Positions 9,261-18,680 of a DNA stretch of 64,000 nucleotides are shown piece by piece (position 1 is the stretch's first letter; each line of letters opens with the position of its first letter). This DNA comes from Bacillus sp. WMMC1349 (lineage in GTDB: Bacteria; Bacillota; Bacilli; Bacillales; Bacillaceae). A program made the translations under genes and the position numbers. The notes under the pieces were generated by a model. It did not search any database and was not told the origin of the DNA. It saw only the letters and a program-made list of their open reading frames with translations. The stretch spans positions 1,842,001 to 1,906,000 of the forward strand of contig NZ_JABJUQ010000007.1 of NCBI RefSeq assembly GCF_013155385.1. Reading direction: 5' to 3'.

Positions 9261-9503
9261 ATGGTGAAAAGACATAAACACAATCCGGATGACAGATCCG
9301 ACAATGTCGAAAAACTTCAAAACATGGTGCAGAATACGATTGAAAATATCGAAGAGTCAGAAGAACAACTGTCATTTGCTAATGATGAAGACAAGCAGCG
9401 GATCAGAGCGAAAAATGAACGGCGAAATGAAAGCGTTGATGCGATGCGCAATGAAATTCATGATGAAGCAGAAGCGCAACAAAAAAATAGGTATAATCAG
9501 TAA
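9261..9503 (+). CDS. tlp: thioredoxin-like small acid-soluble spore protein Tlp
   Basis: The 80-residue, highly charged protein has the Tlp pattern HNPDDRSDNVEKLQ near the N terminus and a mostly helical, Glu/Gln/Asn-rich remainder with KNERRNESVDAMRNEI. Despite the name it has no thioredoxin active site. AAAGGAGGGA precedes the ATG. It is the second gene of sspN-tlp and ends at a short tetraloop terminator. Confidence 0.94.
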   Translation: MVKRHKHNPDDRSDNVEKLQNMVQNTIENIEESEEQLSFANDEDKQRIRAKNERRNESVDAMRNEIHDEAEAQQKNRYNQ

Positions 9504-9505
9504 AG

Positions 9506-9527
9506 ACCAGGGCAACCTGGTTTTTTG
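9506..9527 (+). terminator. terminator after tlp
   Basis: ACCAGG / CCTGGT stem closed by a GCAA tetraloop (GNRA type) and followed by TTTTT; starts within 3 nt of the tlp stop. Confidence 0.82.
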
Positions 9528-9592
9528 TGATTAGTCAAGCGTGTTTATGTTAAAATAAATATACATTTTATTTTCAAGGGAGTAGAGAAAAT

Positions 9593-10012
9593 TTGTACGT
9601 CACAAAAAAAGAAATTGAAGTTCGCTATGCTGAAACAGACCAAATGGGTGTTGTTTATCATGCAAATTATTTGATTTGGATGGAGGTAGGCCGGACGGCT
9701 CTCATACAAGAGCTTGGTTTTTCATATGCCGCTATGGAAAAAGACGATATACTATCACCTGTTGTTGATGTCAACATTCGTTATGTGAAACCGCTTCGCT
9801 ATGGGGAAAAAGCAGTTGTACATACATGGATTGAGGATTACAACGGTTTTAAGACGATCTATGGTTATGAAATTCTCAATTCTAATGGGGAAATTGCTGT
9901 AAAAGGAAAGACCTCTCATATATGTGTTGATCGGGACAGCTTTAAGCCGGTTCAATTCCGTAAGTTATATCCAGAGTGGCATAAAGTTTATGAAGAAGCG
10001 AAAAAGAAATAA
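9593..10012 (+). CDS. yneP: acyl-CoA thioesterase YneP (hotdog fold)
   Basis: A 139-residue single hotdog domain of the 4-hydroxybenzoyl-CoA thioesterase/YbgC group. The catalytic region RYAETDQMGVVYHANYLIW carries the expected Asp (D16) and the MGVVYHANY signature. The start is TTG, preceded by AAGGGAG. It lies directly after tlp as in B. subtilis. Substrate is unknown; family members hydrolyse short- to medium-chain or aromatic acyl-CoAs. Confidence 0.9.
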   Translation: MYVTKKEIEVRYAETDQMGVVYHANYLIWMEVGRTALIQELGFSYAAMEKDDILSPVVDVNIRYVKPLRYGEKAVVHTWIEDYNGFKTIYGYEILNSNGEIAVKGKTSHICVDRDSFKPVQFRKLYPEWHKVYEEAKKK

Positions 10013-10018
10013 GAGGGT

Positions 10019-10165
10019 GTCATGAAAGTCGTGTGCATGTAAGCAAATCGGGGGATGCGAGCATCATCGAGGAATGCTCCTGCGGGGGTTCGTCTCGCTG
10101 TTTCCGCAGGAGTCTCTTGCAATTCCCCTTGATTCATGTTGATAAAGGATTTTTTACACAGAGCC
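10019..10165 (-). repeat. GC-rich hairpin repeat, copy A
   Basis: One of four related elements in this window. On the minus strand it reads GGGGAATTGCAAGAGACTCC, then CTGCGGAAACAGCGAGACGA, then GCAGGAGC, forming a long stem (CTCCTGCGG pairing with CCGCAGGAG). It is the most diverged and shortest copy and fills the gap between yneP and yneR. It is much more GC-rich than its flanks. Confidence 0.8.
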
Positions 10166-10168
10166 TTA

Positions 10169-10456
10169 TCATTGATATTCAAACATTGGTTCTCCAGCTG
10201 ATTCATGATATGTAACAAGCAAGTCATGCCCATCAAAATACCAAATATCACTTTCTTCAACAAAAAATGTGATTCCGTCTACTTCTAAACTTGCTCCAAT
10301 TCGCTGAGGCTCGTCTTTTGAAATTCCTAAAGAAAACCCCTTTTGAACACTGCTGCATCCTCCATAACGGACAAAGAAGCGAATGTGATCCCCTTGTTCC
10401 AGATCTAGCTCTTTCTTATACCATTGAAGCGCTTCTTTATTCATGTTCAAATTCAC
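10169..10456 (-). CDS. yneR: HesB-like protein YneR
   Basis: A 95-residue protein of the HesB/IscA-like fold, with FFVRYGGCSSVQKGFSLGIS in the centre: one Cys in place of the several cysteines of true A-type iron-sulfur carriers. It therefore probably does not scaffold a cluster in the classical way. The GTG at 10456 is supported by GGGAG 10 nt upstream. It lies beside plsY in B. subtilis as here. Function unknown. Confidence 0.87.
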   Translation of the reverse strand: MNLNMNKEALQWYKKELDLEQGDHIRFFVRYGGCSSVQKGFSLGISKDEPQRIGASLEVDGITFFVEESDIWYFDGHDLLVTYHESAGEPMFEYQ

Positions 10457-10474
10457 TTCATAAGCACTCCCTTT

Positions 10475-11071
10475 TTAATGTTTGTTACTTGACATCCATT
10501 TTATTTTAGGTTCTGTTTTATTGATGATTCTTTTAATATTTGTTCTATGTCTGTAAATAACAAATACTGTGAGTACTGCGACAACTGCCACTAAAAAAAT
10601 ATCTTTTGTAAACAGACTATAAATTGTAGTATACAATCCGGTTAAAATTGAGGAAAGCGATACATACTTTGTAATGTATAGAAACAGGAAAAATGCTATG
10701 AGCATGGTGAGAAATAGTAATGGCTGATAGCATAGTAACACACCTCCAGAGGTAGCAACCGCTTTTCCACCTTTAAACTTTGCGAAAATAGGGAACATAT
10801 GTCCAATGACTGCGGCCACACCTGCAAATAAAGGATGTACATCAATGTGTATGATAACAGGCAGAAATGTAGCAAGGGTTCCTTTTAAAATGTCTCCTAC
10901 TACCACAATGGATCCTGCTTTAATTCCAAGTGTCCGGAAGGCATTAGTCGCTCCGAGATTCCCGCTCCCATGCTCTCTGATATCGATGCCTTTAGCAACC
11001 TTACCGACAATTAAGCCAGAAGGGATGCTACCGATTAAATAAGCTAAAACAAACAATAAAGCAATTAACAT
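10475..11071 (-). CDS. plsY: glycerol-3-phosphate acyltransferase PlsY
   Basis: PlsY moves acyl groups from acyl-phosphate to glycerol-3-phosphate, the first membrane step of phospholipid synthesis. The 198-residue protein has five predicted membrane segments and the three conserved loops: SIPSGLI near the N terminus, [12 protein letters not shown] (phosphate-binding), and [11 protein letters not shown]. It is transcribed away from yneT, as in B. subtilis (yneS). Secure. Confidence 0.96.
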   Translation of the reverse strand: MLIALLFVLAYLIGSIPSGLIVGKVAKGIDIREHGSGNLGATNAFRTLGIKAGSIVVVGDILKGTLATFLPVIIHIDVHPLFAGVAAVIGHMFPIFAKFKGGKAVATSGGVLLCYQPLLFLTMLIAFFLFLYITKYVSLSSILTGLYTTIYSLFTKDIFLVAVVAVLTVFVIYRHRTNIKRIINKTEPKIKWMSSNKH

Positions 11072-11246
11072 TTCATTTCTCCTTTTTCAATTGTCCCTTA
11101 TTTTATTTTAACACGAGAGGTGTCCTTTTAACGATTTTTCTTTAAATATACCGTATTCTATCATACAGAATGCTGCACGCCAATCATATAATAATTTTGA
11201 ATATCATGTTCGATTTCTGTAAACTAAGTTAAAAGGGGGGAATGTC

Positions 11247-11660
11247 ATGCAAAACCCAACAAATCAAGACATCAAAAAAATTCTTAAAAATAGTAAACGA
11301 ATTGCGGTAGTAGGATTATCAGACAATTCACAAAGGACTTCATACATGGTATCTAAAGCCATGCAAAATGCTGGCTATGAAATCATTCCAGTCAACCCAA
11401 AAATTGATGAAGTTCTTGGAGTTAAAGCAGTAGCCTCACTAAAGGATATTGAAGGGCATGTCGATATTGTAAATGTCTTTAGAAGATCAGAACATCTCGT
11501 TGAAGTGGCAAAAGAATTTTTGGAGATAGATGCTGATGTGTTTTGGGCACAGCAGGGGCTAGTCAGTGAAGAAGCCTTTCAGATTCTTGATGAAAAAGGC
11601 TGTACAGTGATTATGGATTTATGTATTAAAGTAGCTCATGCATTGACCAAATCGTCTTAA
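11247..11660 (+). CDS. yneT: CoA-binding protein YneT
   Basis: A 137-residue Rossmann-fold protein of the CoA-binding (succinyl-CoA ligase-like) family. Visible are the nucleotide-fold start AVVGLSDN, the YEIIPVNP turn, VDIVNVFRRSE and the WAQQGLVSEEA stretch. The ribosome-binding site is AAAGGGGGGAA. It sits divergently from plsY and upstream of parE, as in B. subtilis. Physiological role not known to me. Confidence 0.9.
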   Translation: MQNPTNQDIKKILKNSKRIAVVGLSDNSQRTSYMVSKAMQNAGYEIIPVNPKIDEVLGVKAVASLKDIEGHVDIVNVFRRSEHLVEVAKEFLEIDADVFWAQQGLVSEEAFQILDEKGCTVIMDLCIKVAHALTKSS

Positions 11661-11664
11661 AAAA

Positions 11665-11704
11665 GACAAAAATCCTTGTTTTTTCAAGGTTTTTTGTCCT
11701 TTTT
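11665..11704 (+). terminator. yneT terminator
   Basis: A 14-bp stem with one mismatch (GACAAAAATCCTTG 11665-11678 / CAAGGTTTTTTGTC 11685-11698) followed by TTTTT, just after the yneT stop. Confidence 0.85.
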
Positions 11705-11891
11705 ATTTGATAATTGATTGCGATTTGTTGTAAAACAGATACAATAAGTTTTGGACAGTTTTTTAAATGATTCTGTAAAAAAACGGTTGGAACTTTTATA
11801 AGCTTAGAAGGAAAACCGGAGATCACTTTGAATTACAATTCAGAGTGTGTTTATTTCGGCAATGTTTGATTTTTGAAAGGGGTTTATGCTT

Positions 11892-13862
11892 TTGGTTAAA
11901 AAACAGCAGGTTGACTATAATGATGATTCTATTCAGGTGTTAGAAGGGCTTGAAGCTGTCAGAAAACGCCCAGGTATGTACATTGGTTCTACAGACAGCC
12001 GCGGTCTTCACCATCTCGTATATGAAATTGTTGATAATTCCGTTGATGAGGTTCTTGCGGGATACGGGGATCACATTATAGTAAAAATACATAAGGATAA
12101 CAGTATATCTGTACAAGATAGAGGGCGAGGAATGCCTACAGGAATGCATAAGCTTGGCAAACCGACTCCCGAAATCATTTTAACTGTACTTCATGCTGGT
12201 GGAAAATTTGGTCAAGGAGGTTATAAAACGAGTGGAGGACTGCACGGTGTTGGAGCCTCTGTCGTCAACGCCTTATCAGAATGGCTGACGGTCACGATCG
12301 AACGGGACGGAAATATTTACAAACAACGCTTCGAAAATGGCGGTAAACCGGTAACATCCCTTGATAAGACCGGAACAACTAAAAAAACTGGAACTCTCAT
12401 TCATTTTAAGCCTGATCAAAAGATGTTTAGCACGATTGTTTATAACTTTGAAACGCTTTCAGAAAGGTTGAGGGAATCTGCTTTTTTGTTGAAAGGTCTA
12501 AAAATTGATTTGATTGATGAACGTCATCAAGTTAAAGAAACGTTCTGTTATGAAAATGGAATTGAGGCTTTTGTTGCTTATTTGAATGAGGAAAAAGACG
12601 CTCTTTCTGAAGTTGTCTCATTTGAAGGAGTTCATAACGATATTGAAGTTGATTTTGCTTTTCAATTCAATGATGGGTACTCCGAGAATATACTTTCTTT
12701 TGTCAACAATGTTAGAACAAAAGACGGTGGAACTCATGAATCCGGTGCAAAGACAGCCATGACAAGAGCCTTTAATGAATATGCGAGAAAAGTAGCACTG
12801 ATAAAAGAAAAGGATAAAAACTTAGAGGGCACTGATATTCGGGAAGGGTTGTCAGCGATTGTGTCTGTACGTATTCCAGAAGAGCTCTTACAGTTTGAAG
12901 GTCAGACAAAAGGGAAGCTTGGAACAAATGAAGCAAGGTCAGCTGTTGATGCTGTCATCTCTGAACAGCTTGCTTATTTCTTAGAAGAAAACAGAGAAAC
13001 AGCAACACTGCTTGTTAAAAAGGCAATCAAAGCTTCCCAGGCAAGAGAAGCCGCTCGAAAGGCAAGAGAAGAGGCAAGAAGCGGGAAAAAGAGAAAGAAA
13101 TCTGAAGCAACATTAAGCGGAAAACTTACACCTGCACAATCAAGAAACCCTGCTAAAAATGAGTTATATCTTGTTGAAGGTGATTCTGCTGGCGGTTCTG
13201 CCAAGCAAGGAAGAGATCGTAAATTCCAGGCGGTTCTGCCGCTTCGCGGAAAAGTGATCAACACAGAAAAAGCAAAACTTGCCGACATCTTTAAAAATGA
13301 AGAGATTAATACGATCATTCATGCAATTGGTGGAGGTGTCGGTGTTGATTTCGATGTTGAAGACATCAATTATGATAAAGTGATTATTATGACTGATGCT
13401 GATACAGATGGTGCTCACATCCAAGTGTTGCTACTAACGTTCTTTTACCGCTATATGAAGCCGCTGATTGAACACGGGAAAGTATTTATTGCACTTCCAC
13501 CGCTTTATAAAGTGAGCAAAGGCTCAGGAAAAAAAGAAATGATTGAATATGCATGGTCTGATGAAGAACTGGATGGTTGCTTGAAAAAAGTAGGAAAAGG
13601 GTACACCATTCAGCGTTATAAAGGTCTTGGAGAAATGAATGCAGACCAGCTTTGGGAGACGACAATGAATCCGGAATCAAGAACGCTTGTCAGAGTGAAA
13701 ATTGATGATGCAGCCCGAGCGGAACGACGTGTGACAACATTAATGGGAGACAAAGTGGAACCGAGAAGAAAATGGATTGAAAAAAATGTTGCTTTTGGAC
13801 TTGATGATGAAGAAAGTAACATTTTAGAAAACGAAAATTTGTCGGTCGCTGAGGAGGTTTAA
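11892..13862 (+). CDS. parE: DNA topoisomerase IV subunit B
   Basis: ParE supplies the ATPase of topoisomerase IV, which unlinks daughter chromosomes. Seen in order: GHKL ATPase features (EIVDNSVDE, DRGRGMPTG, GGLHGVGASVVN), the transducer domain, the TOPRIM domain (YLVEGDSAGGSAKQGRDR and DADTDGAHI) and the C-terminal YKGLGEMN. The TTG at 11892 is favoured over the ATG at 11886 because GAAAGGGG is 9 nt before it and only 3 nt before the ATG. It gives 656 residues. parC starts 3 nt after the stop, with its Shine-Dalgarno inside the end of parE. Confidence 0.96.
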   Translation: MVKKQQVDYNDDSIQVLEGLEAVRKRPGMYIGSTDSRGLHHLVYEIVDNSVDEVLAGYGDHIIVKIHKDNSISVQDRGRGMPTGMHKLGKPTPEIILTVLHAGGKFGQGGYKTSGGLHGVGASVVNALSEWLTVTIERDGNIYKQRFENGGKPVTSLDKTGTTKKTGTLIHFKPDQKMFSTIVYNFETLSERLRESAFLLKGLKIDLIDERHQVKETFCYENGIEAFVAYLNEEKDALSEVVSFEGVHNDIEVDFAFQFNDGYSENILSFVNNVRTKDGGTHESGAKTAMTRAFNEYARKVALIKEKDKNLEGTDIREGLSAIVSVRIPEELLQFEGQTKGKLGTNEARSAVDAVISEQLAYFLEENRETATLLVKKAIKASQAREAARKAREEARSGKKRKKSEATLSGKLTPAQSRNPAKNELYLVEGDSAGGSAKQGRDRKFQAVLPLRGKVINTEKAKLADIFKNEEINTIIHAIGGGVGVDFDVEDINYDKVIIMTDADTDGAHIQVLLLTFFYRYMKPLIEHGKVFIALPPLYKVSKGSGKKEMIEYAWSDEELDGCLKKVGKGYTIQRYKGLGEMNADQLWETTMNPESRTLVRVKIDDAARAERRVTTLMGDKVEPRRKWIEKNVAFGLDDEESNILENENLSVAEEV

Positions 13863-13865
13863 TAA

Positions 13866-16289
13866 ATGGCGCAGCCTGAGATATTTCATGATTTACCATT
13901 AGAAGATGTGATCGGCGACCGTTTTGGCCGATACAGCAAATACATTATTCAGGACCGGGCGTTACCAGATGCCCGGGACGGACTTAAGCCAGTACAGAGA
14001 AGAATTTTATACGCGATGCATGCGGAAGGAAACACACATGATAAAAACTTCCGTAAAGCCGCCAAAACGGTCGGTAATGTCATCGGGAACTACCACCCTC
14101 ACGGTGATAGTTCTGTTTATGAAGCGATGGTCAGAATGAGTCAAGATTGGAAGGTCCGCAATCTTTTGATTGAAATGCATGGGAACAACGGAAGTATTGA
14201 CGGAGATCCACCAGCTGCAATGCGTTACACAGAAGCAAGACTTGCAGCGATCGCATCCGAGCTTTTGCGTGATATTGATAAGGAGACGGTTGAATTTGTC
14301 CCGAATTTTGATGACACGAGCAAAGAACCGGTTGTCCTTCCGGCAATGTTCCCGAACCTTCTTGTAAATGGCTCAACTGGAATTTCTGCTGGTTATGCAA
14401 CAGATATACCACCGCATCACCTTGGAGAGGTGATTGACGCTGTCATTAAGCGGATTGATGCGCCAACTTGCAGTATTGATGATTTGATGAAGCTTATTAA
14501 AGGTCCAGACTTTCCAACAGGCGGAATTATTCAGGGAAAAGACGGGATCAAAAAAGCCTATGAAACTGGAAAAGGAAAAGTCATCATCAGGGGAAAAGCT
14601 GAAATTGAAACAATCCGAGGCGGCCGCGAACAAATTGTGATTACAGAAATTCCTTTTGAAGTGAATAAAGCAAATTTAGTCAAAAAAATGGATGAGTTTA
14701 GGATTGAGCGGAAGGTTGAAGGGATTTCTGAAGTGCGAGATGAAACTGATCGTTCAGGCCTTAGAATTGTGATTGAACTCAAAAAAGAGGCGGATGCACA
14801 GGGAATCTTAAATTATCTATATAAAAATAGCGATTTGCAAATTCCATATAACTTTAATATGGTTGCTATTCATAATAGAAGACCAACGCTCATGAGCCTT
14901 ACTGCAATATTAGATGCATATATTGGGCATCAAAAAGAAGTCATCACTAATCGTTCCCGGTATGAGTTGAAAAAAGCAAAAGAACGCCATCATATAGTCG
15001 AAGGTTTAATCAAAGCGCTGTCTATCCTTGATGATGTGATTTCAACGATTCGCTCTTCAAATGATAAGCGGGATGCCAAGAATAACTTGATTGAAAAGTT
15101 TGCTTTTACAGAGCCGCAGGCTGAAGCGATCGTTTCACTTCAACTTTACAGATTAACAAATACAGATATTACGGCATTACAGCAAGAAGCAAAAGATCTT
15201 GCTCAAAAAATAAAAGACCTTGAAGATATTCTTTCAAATGATAAGAAATTACTGAAGGTCATCAAGGATAATTTGAAAAAGGTCAAAAAAACTTATGCAG
15301 GTGAGAGACGGTCTGTCATTGAAGAACAAATTGAAGAGATTAAAATCAATCTAGAAGTGTTGGTGGCGCAAGAAGATGTTTATGTGACCGTTACAAAAGA
15401 TGGGTATATTAAACGAACAAGCCATCGATCTTTCGCTGCTTCAAACGGGCAAGACTTCGGGATGAAAGATACGGATCGTCTCCTCTGTCAATTTGAAATG
15501 AACACAACAGATGTGCTCCTCTTGTTTACGAATAAAGGGAGTTATGTGTATTGTCCGGTTCATCAGCTTCCAGATATTAGATGGAAAGATTTGGGTCAAC
15601 ATATTACAAATATCATTACAATTGACAGTGATGAGTCAATCGTGAAAGCAATCCCTGTCAAGGAATTCACGGAATCTGAATACCTCTTGTTTATCACAAA
15701 AAATGGTATGACGAAAAAAACCCAACTTATGCAATACAAAGCTCAGCGTTATTCAAAGGCATTAGTCGCACTTAATTTAAAAGGCGACGATGAGGTGGTC
15801 GATGTTCATGTGACAGATGGAACAAAAGATATATTTGTAGCAACACATTTAGGTTATGGCTTATGGTTTTCTGAAGAAGAAATTAGTGTTGTCGGTGCAA
15901 GGGCCGCCGGTGTCAAAGGTGTGAACTTAAAGGATGGCGATTCTGTTGTCTCAGGTCAAATCCTAATAGGATCAGATACACTTGTTCTTGTGACACAACG
16001 AGGGGCTGTTAAACGAATGAACCTTACTGAATTTGAAAAAACATCAAGGGCCAAACGCGGTGTTCTAATGCTGAGGGAGCTCAAGAAAAAACCACACCGC
16101 ATCGTCGGATTGCTTGCCTGCTCATATCATGACCAGTTCATGATTCAAACTGAAAAGGACGTTACAGAGGAGATGACGGTCAAGGAAATCAAACTGCATG
16201 ACCGGTACAGCAACGGATCATTTATCCTGGATGAGGATGAAACAGGAGAAGTAACGGATGTATGGATTAAAAAACATCATCAAGAATAA
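13866..16289 (+). CDS. parC: DNA topoisomerase IV subunit A
   Basis: ParC cuts and rejoins DNA. The 807-residue protein has the winged-helix core with the active-site tyrosine Y121 in AMRYTEARL, and a C-terminal beta-pinwheel with repeated GxKG-like blades (RGAVKRM, AAGVKGVN). The quinolone-resistance region reads HPHGDSSVYEAMVRM, i.e. the unmutated Ser82 and Glu86. It is translationally linked to parE by a GAGGAGG site in the parE tail. Confidence 0.97.
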   Translation: MAQPEIFHDLPLEDVIGDRFGRYSKYIIQDRALPDARDGLKPVQRRILYAMHAEGNTHDKNFRKAAKTVGNVIGNYHPHGDSSVYEAMVRMSQDWKVRNLLIEMHGNNGSIDGDPPAAMRYTEARLAAIASELLRDIDKETVEFVPNFDDTSKEPVVLPAMFPNLLVNGSTGISAGYATDIPPHHLGEVIDAVIKRIDAPTCSIDDLMKLIKGPDFPTGGIIQGKDGIKKAYETGKGKVIIRGKAEIETIRGGREQIVITEIPFEVNKANLVKKMDEFRIERKVEGISEVRDETDRSGLRIVIELKKEADAQGILNYLYKNSDLQIPYNFNMVAIHNRRPTLMSLTAILDAYIGHQKEVITNRSRYELKKAKERHHIVEGLIKALSILDDVISTIRSSNDKRDAKNNLIEKFAFTEPQAEAIVSLQLYRLTNTDITALQQEAKDLAQKIKDLEDILSNDKKLLKVIKDNLKKVKKTYAGERRSVIEEQIEEIKINLEVLVAQEDVYVTVTKDGYIKRTSHRSFAASNGQDFGMKDTDRLLCQFEMNTTDVLLLFTNKGSYVYCPVHQLPDIRWKDLGQHITNIITIDSDESIVKAIPVKEFTESEYLLFITKNGMTKKTQLMQYKAQRYSKALVALNLKGDDEVVDVHVTDGTKDIFVATHLGYGLWFSEEEISVVGARAAGVKGVNLKDGDSVVSGQILIGSDTLVLVTQRGAVKRMNLTEFEKTSRAKRGVLMLRELKKKPHRIVGLLACSYHDQFMIQTEKDVTEEMTVKEIKLHDRYSNGSFILDEDETGEVTDVWIKKHHQE

Positions 16290-16321
16290 AAAACACATGC
16301 TTAGTGGAAGTATAATCATAC

Positions 16322-16350
16322 TGCACCCTAATTGTTAGACACCATTTTAA
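16322..16350. mobile_element. possible IS3-family terminal fragment
   Basis: TGCACCCTAATTGTTAGACA resembles the terminal inverted repeats of IS3/IS150-type insertion sequences in Bacilli. No transposase is attached here. A transposase C-terminal remnant lies 1.5 kb away, on the other side of budC. Confidence 0.35.
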
Positions 16351-16389
16351 GCAACGTAGACATAGTCTGGATAAACAATAAAGATAAAG

Positions 16390-16430
16390 AAATGGGTTGT
16401 CTCAAAAGAAAAATTTGAGGCAACCCATTT
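16390..16430. terminator. bidirectional terminator between parC and budC
   Basis: A 17-bp stem (AAATGGGTTGTCTCAAA / TTTGAGGCAACCCATTT, one G-T position) with a 7-nt loop, lying between convergent parC and budC. Confidence 0.85.
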
Positions 16431-16513
16431 GATTTTTAAGTAAATCTACAAAGAGTTAATGAACTTTCTTAAAAATTCCTTCTCTGTGATCTTCTTGAAT
16501 AATGATTTTAAAA

Positions 16514-17311
<798 letters not shown>

Positions 17312-17439
17312 CTATATGAAATTGGTATTTATTTGGTACAGTAATATTATACCTTTTATTTGATGATTTGAATTACAGTCACAACGTTTGTAAAAAAGAT
17401 GTAATATTTAAAAATTTCGTTTTTTGACAAGGTTAAACT

Positions 17440-17918
17440 GAGCGTTCGATGCAAACAGACGGAACGGCAAAAAAGTTGTCGATTATGCCCATTTAGAAGC
17501 TGCAATGAACTTAATTCCGACAGCATGTGTGTGCAAGTAGGAAAATCAGCACTTAAGTGCCGATCCTAACGCACATGACGAATATGATTTTCGATTTTGT
17601 CAGTGATGTCCTTTTGCATGATAAGTTGGATCATTGGTATTGAGGAGATTACTAGTTCACTATGTATGGTTACTCCACAAGGTCAATACGTTTACTCGGC
17701 AGAAAAAGTTGCCATGATGCATAGAGAGATGGGATGAATAGAAAGGGTGATGACAGCATTTTAAAGTGCATTGATATGCATGGTTTAAAACAGGTAACAT
17801 GTGTAAGAGCTTTGAACATCCCGTGAAAAGAGTAATTGAGTTGATGGCAATGACAAAAGGCATGAGTCCGGTACAATATCGGGCTCATGCCAATCAAACT
17901 GCTAAACTTTTTGGGTGA
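17440..17918 (+). pseudogene. decayed DNA ending in an IS3-type transposase C terminus
   Basis: The last 76 bases (17843-17918) read in frame to KGMSPVQYRAHANQTAKLFG and stop. The SPVQYR-A motif is typical of the C terminus of IS150-group OrfB. Upstream to about 17440 I see short open stretches interrupted by stops and no intact gene. The upstream part may be unrelated debris. Confidence 0.5.
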
Positions 17919-17921
17919 TAT

Positions 17922-18047
17922 TCAGTTGTTCTGGCGATTAAATAGATCGGTAATCGCATGCATAAATTCAATTCCTTGATATATAAACAAATTTAAAGCT
18001 GTTAATGAGAAAAGTCCGATAATCACCATTCTTATAATAAATAGCAT
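17922..18047 (-). CDS. small single-span membrane protein
   Basis: A 41-residue frame beginning MLFIIRMVIIGLFSLTALNL, a clear membrane helix, followed by a short polar tail ending FNRQNN. A strong AGGAGG lies 10 nt before the ATG, the main reason to believe it is translated. It starts 27 nt downstream of another membrane protein on the same strand, so the two are probably co-transcribed. No family recognised. Confidence 0.55.
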   Translation of the reverse strand: MLFIIRMVIIGLFSLTALNLFIYQGIEFMHAITDLFNRQNN

Positions 18048-18074
18048 GTTGAAAAACCTCCTGTTTTCATATGA

Positions 18075-18416
18075 TTATCGTTTTAAAACATGCGCTTTAT
18101 CGAAATAAGAAGAGTGATAGAAAACTGCGAGCATGAATGCCTTTAGATGTTCTTTATGCCGGTTGAAAATATAAATTTGACTGACGGCAGCTAAGATGAA
18201 GAGAAGTATCAATTCAGTTTGAAATAAGAGTGAATTCCATAATGATTTAGCCTTTTCTTCACTATGTTTGCCGATTGACAGCTCATGAAGCCCATCTCGT
18301 AAAACTGCGACTTTTTGTACATGATTATTCGCCGGCATCTGGGGCATTGAGAACGAATAAAGGGTCACAATGACTAAAAAGGATATAGACAATTGCAATA
18401 ACAATGTCTTTTTCAT
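18075..18416 (-). CDS. two-span membrane protein, unknown
   Basis: A 113-residue protein with an N-terminal hydrophobic segment (about residues 5-24), an extracytoplasmic stretch of about 40 residues, a second membrane segment (about 68-86) and a basic tail. AAGGGGATGAG precedes the ATG. It is divergent from alsT and followed by the 41-residue membrane protein. I do not recognise the family and see no similarity by eye to YnfC, the B. subtilis neighbour of parC. Confidence 0.6.
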   Translation of the reverse strand: MKKTLLLQLSISFLVIVTLYSFSMPQMPANNHVQKVAVLRDGLHELSIGKHSEEKAKSLWNSLLFQTELILLFILAAVSQIYIFNRHKEHLKAFMLAVFYHSSYFDKAHVLKR

Positions 18417-18527
18417 TAGATCTCATCCCCTTTATCAAATCAGTATATTCGTTCGGAGCGAAAAAATGATTTTCTTGTGACAGTTTCATTATATATATTG
18501 ACAATTTCCAGTTTTGTTAAACTTATA

Positions 18528-18544
18528 TGTTTGTTATAATAACA
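18528..18544 (+). promoter_or_regulatory. candidate TnrA/GlnR box over the alsT -10
   Basis: TGTTTGTTATAATAACA fits TGTNAN7TNACA with one mismatch (T for A at position 5). The TATAAT within it (18535-18540) would be the -10 hexamer of alsT. Control of alsT by TnrA and GlnR is known in B. subtilis; overlap with the -10 fits repression. Confidence 0.5.
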
Positions 18545-18680
18545 AAATAGGCAATCGTTAAGGCTGGTTTGGTATTTTCAATAAGCAGAATATTCTATCT
18601 TGTTTTACTTGATTCTTTATTATGATATAATCCTATCATGTTAAGAATGCTAACATTAAATTCATTTTCAGGAGGGTTTT

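Noticed and set aside
12974..13318. 114-residue minus-strand frame inside parE
   Set aside because: It lies wholly within a conserved essential gene on the opposite strand and has low-complexity Ser/Leu/Phe composition typical of antisense frames.
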